Below, in pieces: positions 18,229-27,292 of a stretch of DNA of 64,000 nt; positions within the stretch are counted from its first letter, which is position 1, and each line of letters opens with the position of its first letter. This DNA comes from Amycolatopsis keratiniphila subsp. keratiniphila (GTDB lineage: Bacteria; Actinomycetota; Actinomycetes; Mycobacteriales; Pseudonocardiaceae), in contig NZ_LQMT02000023.1 of the NCBI RefSeq assembly GCF_001620365.2, forward strand, positions 130,381 through 194,380, written 5' to 3'. The position numbers and the translations under genes were made by a program. The notes beneath the pieces are model-generated. The model made no database searches. It was not told where the DNA came from and saw only the letters and a list, made by a program, of their open reading frames with translations.

Positions 18229-19538
18229 TGCCGGCAGGACCGCTCACCGCCACCCAGATCTATGAACAGATCACGGGTGGCGAAGGCACCGGATCACTGG
18301 CTCGTGCACAGGAAAGTGCCTACACCCTGGCTTCCAAACACTCAGAACGCTTGCAGCGGATCACGGCACTCGCCCAGAAGACCGCCAGCGGCTGGCAGGG
18401 CGGCGCGAGCGAGGCGGCCATTGCCGCGACCAGGCCGCTCGTCGACGCCGCCGCGGACGACGCGATGCACGTGACGATCGCCCAGAACGCCATGACGAGC
18501 CAAACGGACGCCTTCGGCACGACCAAGAACTCGGTCAAGCCGGTGCCGCCCGAGCAGCCCGCCCCGACCGCCGAGGACGTCAAGGCCCTCATGGGCGGCG
18601 GCGGCACCTTCGGCTACTGGGACCGGGTCAAGGCCTACCAAGCCGACAGCCAGCACAACATCGACACTTTCGCGTCCTACCACTCCGCCAGCACCGCCAA
18701 CGGCGACGAGCTGCCCGCCCAGTACGCGCAGCTCACCGACCCCGGCGGCAGCGTCACCCTGGACGAGGGCGGCGGCGGCAAGCCAGCGGTGAAGGGGTTC
18801 GGCGACGGCTCGGACGGACGCGAGCATGGCACCGGCGAGCCCTACCGGGGACCGAGCGGACCCAGTGGCCCCAGCACGCCGAGTGGGCCTAGCGGGCCGA
18901 GTGCGCCGGCGCCGGGTGGCGCGCAGGGCGGCGGTCCTCAGCCTGGGCAAGGCCCTCAGCCGAGCCAGTACCTGGGCACGCAGCATCCTGGCCATCAGCT
19001 GCCGGACGACGGGACCCGCGCGAATTCGTACACGCCGCCCCAGACCACGCCGGTCGTACCGCCGGCGGCGAACCTCGACTTCGGACCGACGGGTAAGCCG
19101 AACCCGGCCTACAACACGCCCGGCGCCTTCCCGCCCGGATACGGACCTGGGACAAGCGGGCCCGGCGTATATGGCCCCGGCGGCAGGCCACCAGGCGTCC
19201 CAGGTACGACGGGCGGACCTGGTGCGACAGGCGGCCCCGGTTCCGGTGCGACAGGTAGGCCCGGCGGGACAGGGCAACAGCCTGGCATGGGTGGTCGAAG
19301 CGGCGCTGGGATGCCCGGCGAGGCCATGGGCGGCCGCGGCGCGGCGGGAGCGGCCGGTTCCGCTGGTCGCGGAGGCGCGAACGGGATGCCGATGGCGCCC
19401 GGCGCCGCCCGCGGCAAGGGCGAGGAGGACAAGGAGAAGAAGGCTCCGGCGTACCTCCAGAACCCGGACCCGGACGAGACCTTCGGTGGCTACATCGAAA
19501 AGCCGATGCCGCCGGTGATCGGCGAGAAGAAGAAGTAG
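18228..19538 (+). CDS. PPE-like ESX substrate with Gly/Pro-rich tail
   Basis: A 436-residue protein. Residues about 1-175 are helical and carry a WxG-type turn (SGWQGGASEAA, about residue 48), as in PPE/WXG100 substrates. The rest (about 185-420) is low-complexity Gly/Pro/Ser, ending in an acidic-basic tail (KGEEDKEKK). Predicted to be exported by a type VII (ESX) system with the help of the EspG encoded 28 bp downstream. Its repetitive tail resembles cell-surface or matrix-contacting regions. No secretion ATPase is in this window, so it must use machinery encoded elsewhere. Confidence 0.75.
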   Translation: MPAGPLTATQIYEQITGGEGTGSLARAQESAYTLASKHSERLQRITALAQKTASGWQGGASEAAIAATRPLVDAAADDAMHVTIAQNAMTSQTDAFGTTKNSVKPVPPEQPAPTAEDVKALMGGGGTFGYWDRVKAYQADSQHNIDTFASYHSASTANGDELPAQYAQLTDPGGSVTLDEGGGGKPAVKGFGDGSDGREHGTGEPYRGPSGPSGPSTPSGPSGPSAPAPGGAQGGGPQPGQGPQPSQYLGTQHPGHQLPDDGTRANSYTPPQTTPVVPPAANLDFGPTGKPNPAYNTPGAFPPGYGPGTSGPGVYGPGGRPPGVPGTTGGPGATGGPGSGATGRPGGTGQQPGMGGRSGAGMPGEAMGGRGAAGAAGSAGRGGANGMPMAPGAARGKGEEDKEKKAPAYLQNPDPDETFGGYIEKPMPPVIGEKKK

Positions 19539-19565
19539 CACCACAGTTCCAGGGGAGGGAGCCAC

Positions 19566-20318
19566 GTGGTGCTCGCGCGCCCGGTCGAGATCACGCTCGA
19601 CACACTGTTGACCGCGTTCCGTCACGCCGGTTGCGGAGATCCGCATCTGATCTTCGCGGGCGGGCTGCGGTACATCCCGCCGTCGTCGCGGAACGGCGAA
19701 GACCGGGCAGCGTTCGAGGAGCTCGGCGGGCTCGGGTTCACCGAGGGCAAGCGGCTGACCAGCGACTTCGAGGACGTCCTTCACATACTCGATCGGCCGA
19801 ACACCGAGTACTACGCGACGGTCCGCACGGAGGCCGAGCAGTACAGCGTGCTCGTCGCCGTACGCGGGCGCGCTGCGGTGACGGCGATCTGCGAAGGAAA
19901 CCGGGTGTGGTTGAAAGGCGTGCGGACGTCCGACCGTGCGGCCGCGCTCGTGATGAACCTGCCTGAATACCCGCCGGCTCGGTTCGCCCCGTTCTCCTTG
20001 CCCCAGGACGATTTCAACGGCGACGGCGGGAACGGCCTCTACGACGAGCCCACGTCACGGAGCCGGGAGGCCCGGCAGCTGGACGAGGTGTTCGAGCAGC
20101 CGTATTTCGGCGTCGGGTTCTTCGCCGCGGCCATGCGCCCCGACGGCGGAAGACGCACGGAAGCCACGGACGACCTTACGTATCTCGACCTCGACGCCGG
20201 ACGGGTCGCCATGCACGTGAGTGGTTCTCCCCGGAACCGGTACATCACCGTCCTGCCCGGCGAACCCACGCTATTGGCGCAAAAGGTCGCCGCGCTGCGA
20301 GCGAGCCTCGACCACTGA
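19566..20318 (+). CDS. EspG-family chaperone for ESX substrates
   Basis: A 250-residue EspG-like protein: EITLDTLLTAFRHAGCGDPH at the N-terminus, then alternating strands (YYATVRTEAEQYSVLVAVRG; ITVLPGEPTLLAQKVAALRA). EspG proteins bind PE/PPE heterodimers in the cytoplasm and steer them to their ESX system. It follows a PPE-like gene, which is the expected pairing. GTG start with GGGAGGGA ahead of it. Its 3' end overlaps the convergent regulator gene by 48 bp. Confidence 0.82.
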   Translation: MVLARPVEITLDTLLTAFRHAGCGDPHLIFAGGLRYIPPSSRNGEDRAAFEELGGLGFTEGKRLTSDFEDVLHILDRPNTEYYATVRTEAEQYSVLVAVRGRAAVTAICEGNRVWLKGVRTSDRAAALVMNLPEYPPARFAPFSLPQDDFNGDGGNGLYDEPTSRSREARQLDEVFEQPYFGVGFFAAAMRPDGGRRTEATDDLTYLDLDAGRVAMHVSGSPRNRYITVLPGEPTLLAQKVAALRASLDH

Positions 20319-21047
20319 CTCGATCAGGCGCACCGACCGGGCGGGGTCCAGCGCGAGAGCGTCCATAGTGGACTGAACGTAAGGTGCGACATCGCAGCGC
20401 CGATGCAGGAACAGCCCGGTTCCCCGATGTTTCAAGTAGACCAACGGCCGCGCCGGGCCGAATTCCAGCAGAACGTAGTCGCCGCCGGGGTACGCCCCGG
20501 CGGCGAACGGGATGACCCGGAGTTCGACGGTGGGCCGTTCGGCCACCTCGATGAGATGCTGTAGCTGATTCGCCATCACTCTCGGCCCTCCGACCTGGCG
20601 TCGCAGCACCGCTTCGTCGAGGTAAGCGGCAAGTCTCTTCTGGCCCAACACCGCGAAAGAAGAGTTCGTAGCCCTCGCGTAGGCAGGTGTTCGGAGCGGC
20701 TCAGGAACCAGCGTGGTCCCGAAAGCGACGATCTTGGTGGCTTCCTTTCCATACTGTGCAAGCGTTTCCTGCTGCACGGCCAAGTCAGCGAACCACCAGG
20801 GGCCGCTGTCGCGGGCCAACGAGAGCAAAGCCTCGCGACGCTCCCCCGTGACCTGATAGACCGCGAGCAGCGCGGACACCTCCTCGGCGGATGCCGCGCG
20901 CAGCCCGGTTTCGATCCGGCTGATCGTCGACTGGGACCACGCCAGTTTGTCGGCCACCTCGGTCGCGGCCAGCCTGGCGGCCTTCCGTGCGACTCGCAGT
21001 GCTTCGGCGAGCGCTCTCGCCTGGGGGTTGGGCTTCGGCTTCGGCAT
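20271..21047 (-). CDS. XRE-family regulator with DUF5753 (Scr1-type)
   Basis: A 258-residue regulator. A helix-turn-helix spans about residues 10-65 (EVADKLAWSQSTISRIETGL); the rest is the DUF5753 domain (VPEPLRTPAYARA and LQHLIEVAERPTVELRVIPF). These Scr1-like proteins are usually paired with a small DUF397 protein, and none is seen here. It lies 32 bp downstream of an alpha/beta hydrolase gene on the same strand. The ATG at the conserved MPKPKPNPQARALAEAL is chosen over an upstream extension. Confidence 0.83.
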   Translation of the reverse strand: MPKPKPNPQARALAEALRVARKAARLAATEVADKLAWSQSTISRIETGLRAASAEEVSALLAVYQVTGERREALLSLARDSGPWWFADLAVQQETLAQYGKEATKIVAFGTTLVPEPLRTPAYARATNSSFAVLGQKRLAAYLDEAVLRRQVGGPRVMANQLQHLIEVAERPTVELRVIPFAAGAYPGGDYVLLEFGPARPLVYLKHRGTGLFLHRRCDVAPYVQSTMDALALDPARSVRLIESVVEARSQRGDLLRQ

Positions 21048-21079
21048 CGCGAGCAACCTGCCCCATGCGCCCCGGCAAG

Positions 21080-21865
21080 TCATTCCCCGAGGCGGGCGAC
21101 CTCGCGAACGGCCCCCGAAATAGCGGTGAAGTCCTTCTTCAGCAGCGCTCCGTGGTTGCTCTCGACCTTCGCGCTCACCTTGATGTTCGGGTTGCGGGTG
21201 GTCACCGCGTCGAGCCCGGCGCGGATCTGTTCCTGCTCGTCCCCCTTGCTGCCGAAGGAGGTTCCCGACGCGACCACGTACCGCATCGGTACCTTCACAC
21301 GGTCGAGCACCGGGCCGAGTTCGGCCTCCCGCGAGAGCTTGCCGAGTTCGATGTTGCTCTCCGCCTGCTGGGCCGCGGTCATCCGCGGCGTCAGACCGGT
21401 CGGGCGCAGCAGCGGCATGATCAGGTTGAGCCGCTTGAACATCTTGCGGATCCGCTGTTCCATGGCATCGTCCAGCCAGTCGTACGGGAACGCGCCGTCG
21501 ACGAGCACCGCGCCGATGGTCCGCTCCGGGTTCCGGGCGGCCCAGTGAGCGGCGACGACCGCGCCGTAGGACCAGCCCACCACGATGGCCCGTTCCACGC
21601 CGCGGGCCGCGAGGACGGCGTCGACGTCGCGAACGGCGGCTTCGAAGGAGTAGTCGGCCGAACGCCGCGACTTGCCGCGGGCGCGCTCGTCGTAGGTGAT
21701 GTGGCGGAAGTCCGTGCCCAGGTCGGCGAGGATCCGCCGCCAGTAGCCCTGGGTGGCGAACTGGCCGTTGAGGTAGATGACGGGGACGCCGGGGCCGCCG
21801 GTGTCGGTGACGGCCAGCGCGGTGTCTTCGACGGGGACCATCCCGGTCCAGGTGGAGGAAGTCAT
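21080..21865 (-). CDS. Alpha/beta hydrolase
   Basis: A 261-residue alpha/beta-hydrolase fold enzyme. The nucleophile elbow is GWSYG (VVGWSYGAVVAAHWA), with an N-terminal HITYDERARGKS strand and a C-terminal NHGALLKKDF holding the likely catalytic His. Substrate cannot be read from the sequence. The ATG at MTSSTWTG is used; longer in-frame sequence upstream looks non-coding. Its downstream neighbour is an XRE regulator that may be cotranscribed. Confidence 0.8.
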   Translation of the reverse strand: MTSSTWTGMVPVEDTALAVTDTGGPGVPVIYLNGQFATQGYWRRILADLGTDFRHITYDERARGKSRRSADYSFEAAVRDVDAVLAARGVERAIVVGWSYGAVVAAHWAARNPERTIGAVLVDGAFPYDWLDDAMEQRIRKMFKRLNLIMPLLRPTGLTPRMTAAQQAESNIELGKLSREAELGPVLDRVKVPMRYVVASGTSFGSKGDEQEQIRAGLDAVTTRNPNIKVSAKVESNHGALLKKDFTAISGAVREVARLGE

Positions 21866-21917
21866 GAGGGAACTATCGAGGTCCGGCCTGACACCCCTCT
21901 GACGTCGCCCTGACACG

Positions 21918-21950
21918 AAAAAGCCCCCTCACGTCAGCGAGGGGGCCTTT
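21918..21950 (-). terminator. Rho-independent terminator of the nuo operon
   Basis: GCCCCCTC (21923-21930) pairs with GAGGGGGC (21939-21946). On the minus strand the stem is followed by a run of five T, so it should end the 16-kb nuo transcript just after nuoN. Confidence 0.85.
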
Positions 21951-21962
21951 CGCGAACCGGGA

Positions 21963-23528
21963 CTACTTGAGGGCGAAACCGCCGGAGCCCGCCCAGTCGA
22001 GGGCGAACGCCGGGAGCAGGCCCAGCACCAGCGTGACGATGACGCCGAGCGTGATCGCCGTGGTGGTGAACGCGCCGGGCACGGTGACGGTCGGGCCGTC
22101 GGGCGCCGGCTCGGAGAAGTACATCAGCACGATCACCCGCAGGTAGAAGAACGCGGCGACGGCGCTGAAGATCAGGGCGACGACGACCAGCGGCGCCATC
22201 CCGTCGGACAGGGCCGCCGAGAACACCACGAACTTGCCGACGAAGCCACTGGTCAGCGGGATACCGGCCAGCGCGAGCAGCAGGAAGGTGAACACGCCCG
22301 CCAGTACCGGAGACCGCTTCGCCAAGCCGGCCCAGGCGGACAGGTGCGTCGCCTCGCCGTTCGAATCCCGCACCAGCGAGACGACACCGAACGCGGCGAG
22401 CGTGGTGAAGCCGTAGGCCAGCAGGTAGAACAGCGTGCTCGACAGGCCTTCCTCGGTCATCGCGATGGCACCGACGAGCAGGAACCCGGCGTGCGCGATG
22501 GACGAGTAGGCGATCATGCGCTTCACGTCGGTTTGCGTCAGGCCCAGCACCGCGCCGATCAGCATCGAGATGATCGCGACGGCCCAGAGCACGCCGCGCC
22601 ATTCCCAGCTGGTCGACTCGAACGCCACCTGGAACACCCGCAGGATCCCGCCGAACGCGGCGACCTTGGTGCAGGCGCCCATGAACGCGGTGACCGGCGT
22701 CGGCGCGCCCTGGTAGACGTCCGGGGTCCAGGTGTGGAACGGGCCGACCGAACCCTTGAACAGCAGGCCGACCGCGAGCAACCCGAGCCCGGCGAACAGC
22801 AGCGTGTCCGACCGGTCCGAACCGGCGGCGGCGTTGGCGATGTCCGACAGCTTCACGGAGTTCGCGTAGCCGTAGAGCAGCGCGAGACCGTAGAGGAAGA
22901 ACGCCGACGAGAAGGCGCCGAGCAGGAAGTACTTGACCGCGGATTCCTGCGAGAGCAGGCGGCGACGGCGGGCGAGACCGCACATCAGGTACAGCGGCAG
23001 GCTCAGCACTTCGAGCGCGATGAACATGGTGAGCAGGTCGTTGGCCGCGACGAACGCCATCATGCCGCCGAGCGCGAACAGCGTCAGCGGGAAGACCTCG
23101 GTCTGCATCCCGGTGGTGCCCACCTGCGCGCGGTCCTGGACCGTGCCCGGGCGGATACCGGCCTGCGCGACGAACGCGCCACCGGGCTCGACCGAGCGGT
23201 CCGCGATCAGCAGCAGCGCGCCCAAGGCCAGCGCCAGCAGCGTGCCCCACAGGAACAGCGACGGCCGGTCGACGGCGATCGCGCCGCTGAAGGTCGTGAT
23301 GCCGTTCTTCGGCGCGGAGGAGCTGGCGTACCAGACCAGGAACACGCCCGCCGCCCCGATCCCGACCAGGGACAGGAAGACCTGCGAAGGCCACCGCATG
23401 TGCTTGGGCAGGAAGGCTTCGAACAGCACGCTGACACACGCGGCCCCGAGGATGATCAGGATCGGCGTGACGGCGAAGTAGTCGATCGACGGCAGCTGCA
23501 CCGCCGGCGTCTGAGTCAAGAAGTGCAC
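21963..23528 (-). CDS. nuoN: NADH-quinone oxidoreductase subunit N
   Basis: A 521-residue antiporter-like membrane subunit of complex I with about 14 transmembrane helices. It carries the family's proton-channel features, including a lysine- and glutamate-bearing helix (GPFHTWTPDVYQGAPTPVTA) also found in NuoL and NuoM. It forms part of the proton-pumping arm. Last gene of the operon, 3 bp after nuoM; a strong terminator follows. Confidence 0.95.
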   Translation of the reverse strand: MHFLTQTPAVQLPSIDYFAVTPILIILGAACVSVLFEAFLPKHMRWPSQVFLSLVGIGAAGVFLVWYASSSAPKNGITTFSGAIAVDRPSLFLWGTLLALALGALLLIADRSVEPGGAFVAQAGIRPGTVQDRAQVGTTGMQTEVFPLTLFALGGMMAFVAANDLLTMFIALEVLSLPLYLMCGLARRRRLLSQESAVKYFLLGAFSSAFFLYGLALLYGYANSVKLSDIANAAAGSDRSDTLLFAGLGLLAVGLLFKGSVGPFHTWTPDVYQGAPTPVTAFMGACTKVAAFGGILRVFQVAFESTSWEWRGVLWAVAIISMLIGAVLGLTQTDVKRMIAYSSIAHAGFLLVGAIAMTEEGLSSTLFYLLAYGFTTLAAFGVVSLVRDSNGEATHLSAWAGLAKRSPVLAGVFTFLLLALAGIPLTSGFVGKFVVFSAALSDGMAPLVVVALIFSAVAAFFYLRVIVLMYFSEPAPDGPTVTVPGAFTTTAITLGVIVTLVLGLLPAFALDWAGSGGFALK

Positions 23529-23531
23529 GGT

Positions 23532-25082
23532 TTACTTGCCTCCCTGCACGGACGACATCGTCGCCTGCACCGACGGGGTGATCGTGTCGAGCACCGGCTT
23601 GGGATAGAACCCGAGCGCGATGATCAGCACGACCATCGGCGCCAGGATCGCGATCTCCTTGCCGCCGAGGTCCTTGATGGCTTTGGTCGCCCCGAGTTCG
23701 GGAGCGATCGCCGTACCCGGCCCGCCACCCGCGGCCATCAGGGCGTCACCGCGGACGGGGCCCTGCATGACGCGCTGGTAAAGCCAGAGCACGTACGCCG
23801 CGGCCAGCACCATGCCGACCGTCGCGATGATCGTGTACACCGGGTAGTCCACAAAGGACCCCAGCAGCACCAGGAACTCACTGATGAAGGAGTTCGTGCC
23901 CGGCAGGGACAAAGTGGACAGACCGGCGATGAGCAGCATCCCGCCGAGCAGCGGGGTCACCTTCGCCATGCCGCCGTAGTCGGAGATCCTGGTGGATCCG
24001 CCGCGCATCACGATCAGGCCGACGACCACGATCAGCATGCCGGTGGCGAGGCTGTGGTTCAGCATGTACGACACCGAGCCGACCATCGCCTGCTCGTTGA
24101 AGGTGAAGATGCCCAGCGCGATGAAACCGAAGTGGGCGATCGACACGTACGCGATGAAGCGCTTCATGTCGCGCTGCCCAGCCGCCAGGATCGATCCATA
24201 AAGGACACCGGCGACGGCGAGCACCAGCACCCATGGCGCGAGTTCCTTGCTGGCGTCGGGGAACATCGGGAGGCAGTAGCGCAGGAACCCGAAGGTGCCG
24301 ACCTTGTCCAGCACGCCGACCAGCAGTACCGCGACGCCGATGGGCGCCTGGCCCGCGGCGTCCGGCAGCCAGGTGTGGAACGGCACCAGCGGGGCCTTGA
24401 TCGCGAACGCGAGGAAGAACCCGAGGAACAGCCAGATCTGCGTGCCCAGCGGGGCGTCGCGGACGACCGTGACGAGCGTTTCCCAGTCGAAGCTGCCCTT
24501 GCCGAGCTCGTCCGACGCGAGCGAGTACGCCCCGATCGCCGAGGCGAGCATGATCAGGCCGCCGAGGAACGAGTACAGGAAGAACTTGACCGCCGCGTAC
24601 TGCCGGTTCGCGCCGCCGTAGCCGCCGATCAGGAAGTACATCGGGATCAGCATGATCTCGAACAGCACGTAGAACAGGAAGACGTCGGTCGCGGCGAACA
24701 CCGCGATGGTCAGCGCCTCCTGCACCAGGATCAGCGACAGGAACCCGCCCGCCGAGCGCCCGGCCGGGAGCTTGTCGGTCAGGCCCAGCGCGCCGACCAC
24801 GATCGGCACCAGCAGGCCGATGACCGCGATCATCACCAGCGCGATGCCGTCGATGCCGAACGAGATGTGGATGCCGAAGTTCGGGATCCAGTCCATCGAG
24901 GACTTCTGCTGGATGCGGTCCCCCGAAGGCGTGTAGCTCGCCCACATCGGGATCACCAGCAGGAACGTCAGGAGCGACACCACGAGCGCGGTGAGCGTCG
25001 CCAGCCTGTCGTTCTTCTTCATCCCCGCGACGACCGCGGCGCCGACCAGCGGCAGCAGGATGGTTGCGAGTACCCAGGTCAT
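23532..25082 (-). CDS. nuoM: NADH-quinone oxidoreductase subunit M
   Basis: A 516-residue antiporter-like proton-pumping subunit with about 14 transmembrane helices. Conserved segments include FFLAFAIKAPLVPFHTWLPD and the IAYVSIAHFGFIALG helix. It sits between NuoL and NuoN in the membrane arm. Its start overlaps the nuoL stop by 1 bp. Confidence 0.95.
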   Translation of the reverse strand: MTWVLATILLPLVGAAVVAGMKKNDRLATLTALVVSLLTFLLVIPMWASYTPSGDRIQQKSSMDWIPNFGIHISFGIDGIALVMIAVIGLLVPIVVGALGLTDKLPAGRSAGGFLSLILVQEALTIAVFAATDVFLFYVLFEIMLIPMYFLIGGYGGANRQYAAVKFFLYSFLGGLIMLASAIGAYSLASDELGKGSFDWETLVTVVRDAPLGTQIWLFLGFFLAFAIKAPLVPFHTWLPDAAGQAPIGVAVLLVGVLDKVGTFGFLRYCLPMFPDASKELAPWVLVLAVAGVLYGSILAAGQRDMKRFIAYVSIAHFGFIALGIFTFNEQAMVGSVSYMLNHSLATGMLIVVVGLIVMRGGSTRISDYGGMAKVTPLLGGMLLIAGLSTLSLPGTNSFISEFLVLLGSFVDYPVYTIIATVGMVLAAAYVLWLYQRVMQGPVRGDALMAAGGGPGTAIAPELGATKAIKDLGGKEIAILAPMVVLIIALGFYPKPVLDTITPSVQATMSSVQGGK

Positions 25083-26980
25083 CAGGAGAACCTCACCAGC
25101 AGGAGTGCCGCCAGAAGCAGGAATGTGCCGCCCAGCATGGACAGTGCGTACGAGCGGACGAAGCCGGTCTGCAGGCGGCGCAGGCGCCCGGATCCGCCGC
25201 CGAGCGCGGCGGCGAGGCCGTTGACGGCGCCGTCGACGCCGCGGTTGTCCACGTAGACCAGCGCCCTGGCGAGCCAGGTGCCCGGGCGGGCGACCAGCGT
25301 CTCGTTCAGGGCGTTGCCGTAGAGGTCGTTGCGCGCGGCCTTGACCACGGCCGAGACCCGCTCGGGGCGTTCCACCGGAACGTCCTTACGGCCGACGAAG
25401 AGCCACGCCGCCGCCGCGCCGAGCACCGAAAGCGCCACGGTGAGGATCGGCACCAGCGCGTGCGGGATGACACTGTGGCCACCCTCTTCGAGCGGGCCGA
25501 CCACCGGCGAAAGCCATTCGGCGAACCGGTCGCCGAGGGCGAAGAACGCACCGGCGCCGATCGAGCCGATCGCCAGGATGATCATCGGCCACTTCATGAT
25601 CGCCGGCGACTCGTGCGGGTGGAAGTCGCGGCCGTCGCTGGACTTGATCTCCTTCCAGCGTTCCTTGCCGAAGAAGGTCATCACCATCAGGCGCGTCATG
25701 TAGAACGCGGTGAGCCCGGCGCCGAGCAGTGCCGCGCCGCCCATCACCCAGCCGCGCCAGCCGCCCTGGCTCAGCGCCGCTTCGATGATCGCGTCCTTGG
25801 TGAAGAAGCCCGAGAGCGGCGGGATGCCGATCAGCGCCAGGTAGCCGAGGGCGAAGGTCCAGAAGGTGACCGGCAGGTGCTTGCGCAGCCCGCCGAACTT
25901 CCGCATGTCGACCTCGTCGTTCATGGCGTGCATGACCGAACCGGCCCCGAGGAACAGCCCGGCCTTGAAGAAACCGTGCGCCACCAGGTGCATGATGCCG
26001 AGCGCGTAGGCGATCGGCCCGAGGCCGACGGCGAGCATCATGTAACCGATCTGGCTGACCGTGGAGTACGCCAGCACCTTCTTGATGTCGTCGTACGCGC
26101 AACCGATGATGCACCCGATCAGCAGCGTGACCGTGCCGACGAGGGTGACGATCAGGCGGCCGTCCGCGGTGGCGTTGAAGATCTCGTGCGCGCGGGCGAC
26201 CAGGTAGACGCCGGCGGTGACCATCGTCGCCGCGTGGATGAGGGCCGAGACCGGGGTCGGGCCCTCCATCGCGTCGGGAAGCCAGGCCTGCAGCGGGAAC
26301 TGGCCGGACTTACCGCAGGCGCCCAGCAGCAGGAGGATCGCGATCGCGGTGACCGCACCGGTCGGGATCTGGCCGACGGCGCCGAAGACCTCGGCGTAAC
26401 CGGTGCTCCCGACGTACTTGAACATCAGGAAGATCGCCAGCGCGAGCCCGACGTCACCGACGCGGTTCATCAGGAACGCCTTCTTCGCCGCGGTGGCCGC
26501 GGACGGGCGGTCCTGGTACCAGCCGATGAGCAGGTACGAGGCGAGACCCACGCCTTCCCAGCCGAGGTACAGCGTCACGAAGCTGTTGCCCAGCACCAGG
26601 ATCAGCATCGAGGCGACGAACAGGTTGAGGTACGCGAAGAACCTCGACCGGTCGCGGTCCTCGGACATGTAGCCGATCGAGTAGAAGTGGATCAGCATGC
26701 CGACGCCGGTGATCAGCAGCACGAACGTCAGCGACAGCGCGTCGATCCGAAGCCCGAAGTCGACCTGCAGCGCCGAAACGGGGATCCACGAGAACAGCTT
26801 GACGTCCGCGGTGGCCTTCGTGTCGGCCGTGAAGAACAGGATCAGGCCGTACACGAAGGACAGCGTGACGGTCGCGCTGCCGAGGAGGTGTCCCCAGGGA
26901 CGAGCGCGTTTACCGGCCAGCAAAAGAATGAGGGCGCCGAGAGCCGGGAAGGCCACCAGCAGCCACGATGATGCGGTCAC
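25082..26980 (-). CDS. nuoL: NADH-quinone oxidoreductase subunit L
   Basis: A 632-residue distal proton-pumping subunit. Core helices show LPDAMEGPTPVSALIHAATM and VLAYSTVSQIGYMMLA, and the C-terminal part contains the amphipathic lateral helix region. Length matches bacterial NuoL. It is 12 bp after nuoK and 1 bp overlaps nuoM. Confidence 0.95.
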   Translation of the reverse strand: MTASSWLLVAFPALGALILLLAGKRARPWGHLLGSATVTLSFVYGLILFFTADTKATADVKLFSWIPVSALQVDFGLRIDALSLTFVLLITGVGMLIHFYSIGYMSEDRDRSRFFAYLNLFVASMLILVLGNSFVTLYLGWEGVGLASYLLIGWYQDRPSAATAAKKAFLMNRVGDVGLALAIFLMFKYVGSTGYAEVFGAVGQIPTGAVTAIAILLLLGACGKSGQFPLQAWLPDAMEGPTPVSALIHAATMVTAGVYLVARAHEIFNATADGRLIVTLVGTVTLLIGCIIGCAYDDIKKVLAYSTVSQIGYMMLAVGLGPIAYALGIMHLVAHGFFKAGLFLGAGSVMHAMNDEVDMRKFGGLRKHLPVTFWTFALGYLALIGIPPLSGFFTKDAIIEAALSQGGWRGWVMGGAALLGAGLTAFYMTRLMVMTFFGKERWKEIKSSDGRDFHPHESPAIMKWPMIILAIGSIGAGAFFALGDRFAEWLSPVVGPLEEGGHSVIPHALVPILTVALSVLGAAAAWLFVGRKDVPVERPERVSAVVKAARNDLYGNALNETLVARPGTWLARALVYVDNRGVDGAVNGLAAALGGGSGRLRRLQTGFVRSYALSMLGGTFLLLAALLLVRFS

Positions 26981-26992
26981 TCTCGGTGCTCC

Positions 26993-27292
26993 CTAGTACT
27001 TCAGCAGGTTGGTGTCGTCGACCGAGGCCGAGCGCCGGGTGCGGAAGATCGCCATGATGATCGCAAGCCCCACCACGACCTCGGCGGCGGCGACGACCAT
27101 CACGAAGAACGCCATCACCTGGCCGTCCAGCGACCCGTTGATCCGGGCGAACGTGACCAGGGACAGGTTCGCCGCGTTCAGCATCAGCTCGATGCACATG
27201 AACACGACGATCGCGTTGCGGCGCACCAGCACCCCGACCGCGCCGATGGCGAACAGCAGCGCGGACAGGAGCAGGTAGTACGTCGGGGTCAT
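26993..27292 (-). CDS. nuoK: NADH-quinone oxidoreductase subunit K
   Basis: A 99-residue subunit with three transmembrane helices. The conserved glutamates lie in VFMCIELMLNAANL and in the third helix (AAAEVVVGLAIIMAIF), both needed for proton transfer in the family. It overlaps the nuoJ stop by 4 bp (ATGA). Confidence 0.95.
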   Translation of the reverse strand: MTPTYYLLLSALLFAIGAVGVLVRRNAIVVFMCIELMLNAANLSLVTFARINGSLDGQVMAFFVMVVAAAEVVVGLAIIMAIFRTRRSASVDDTNLLKY

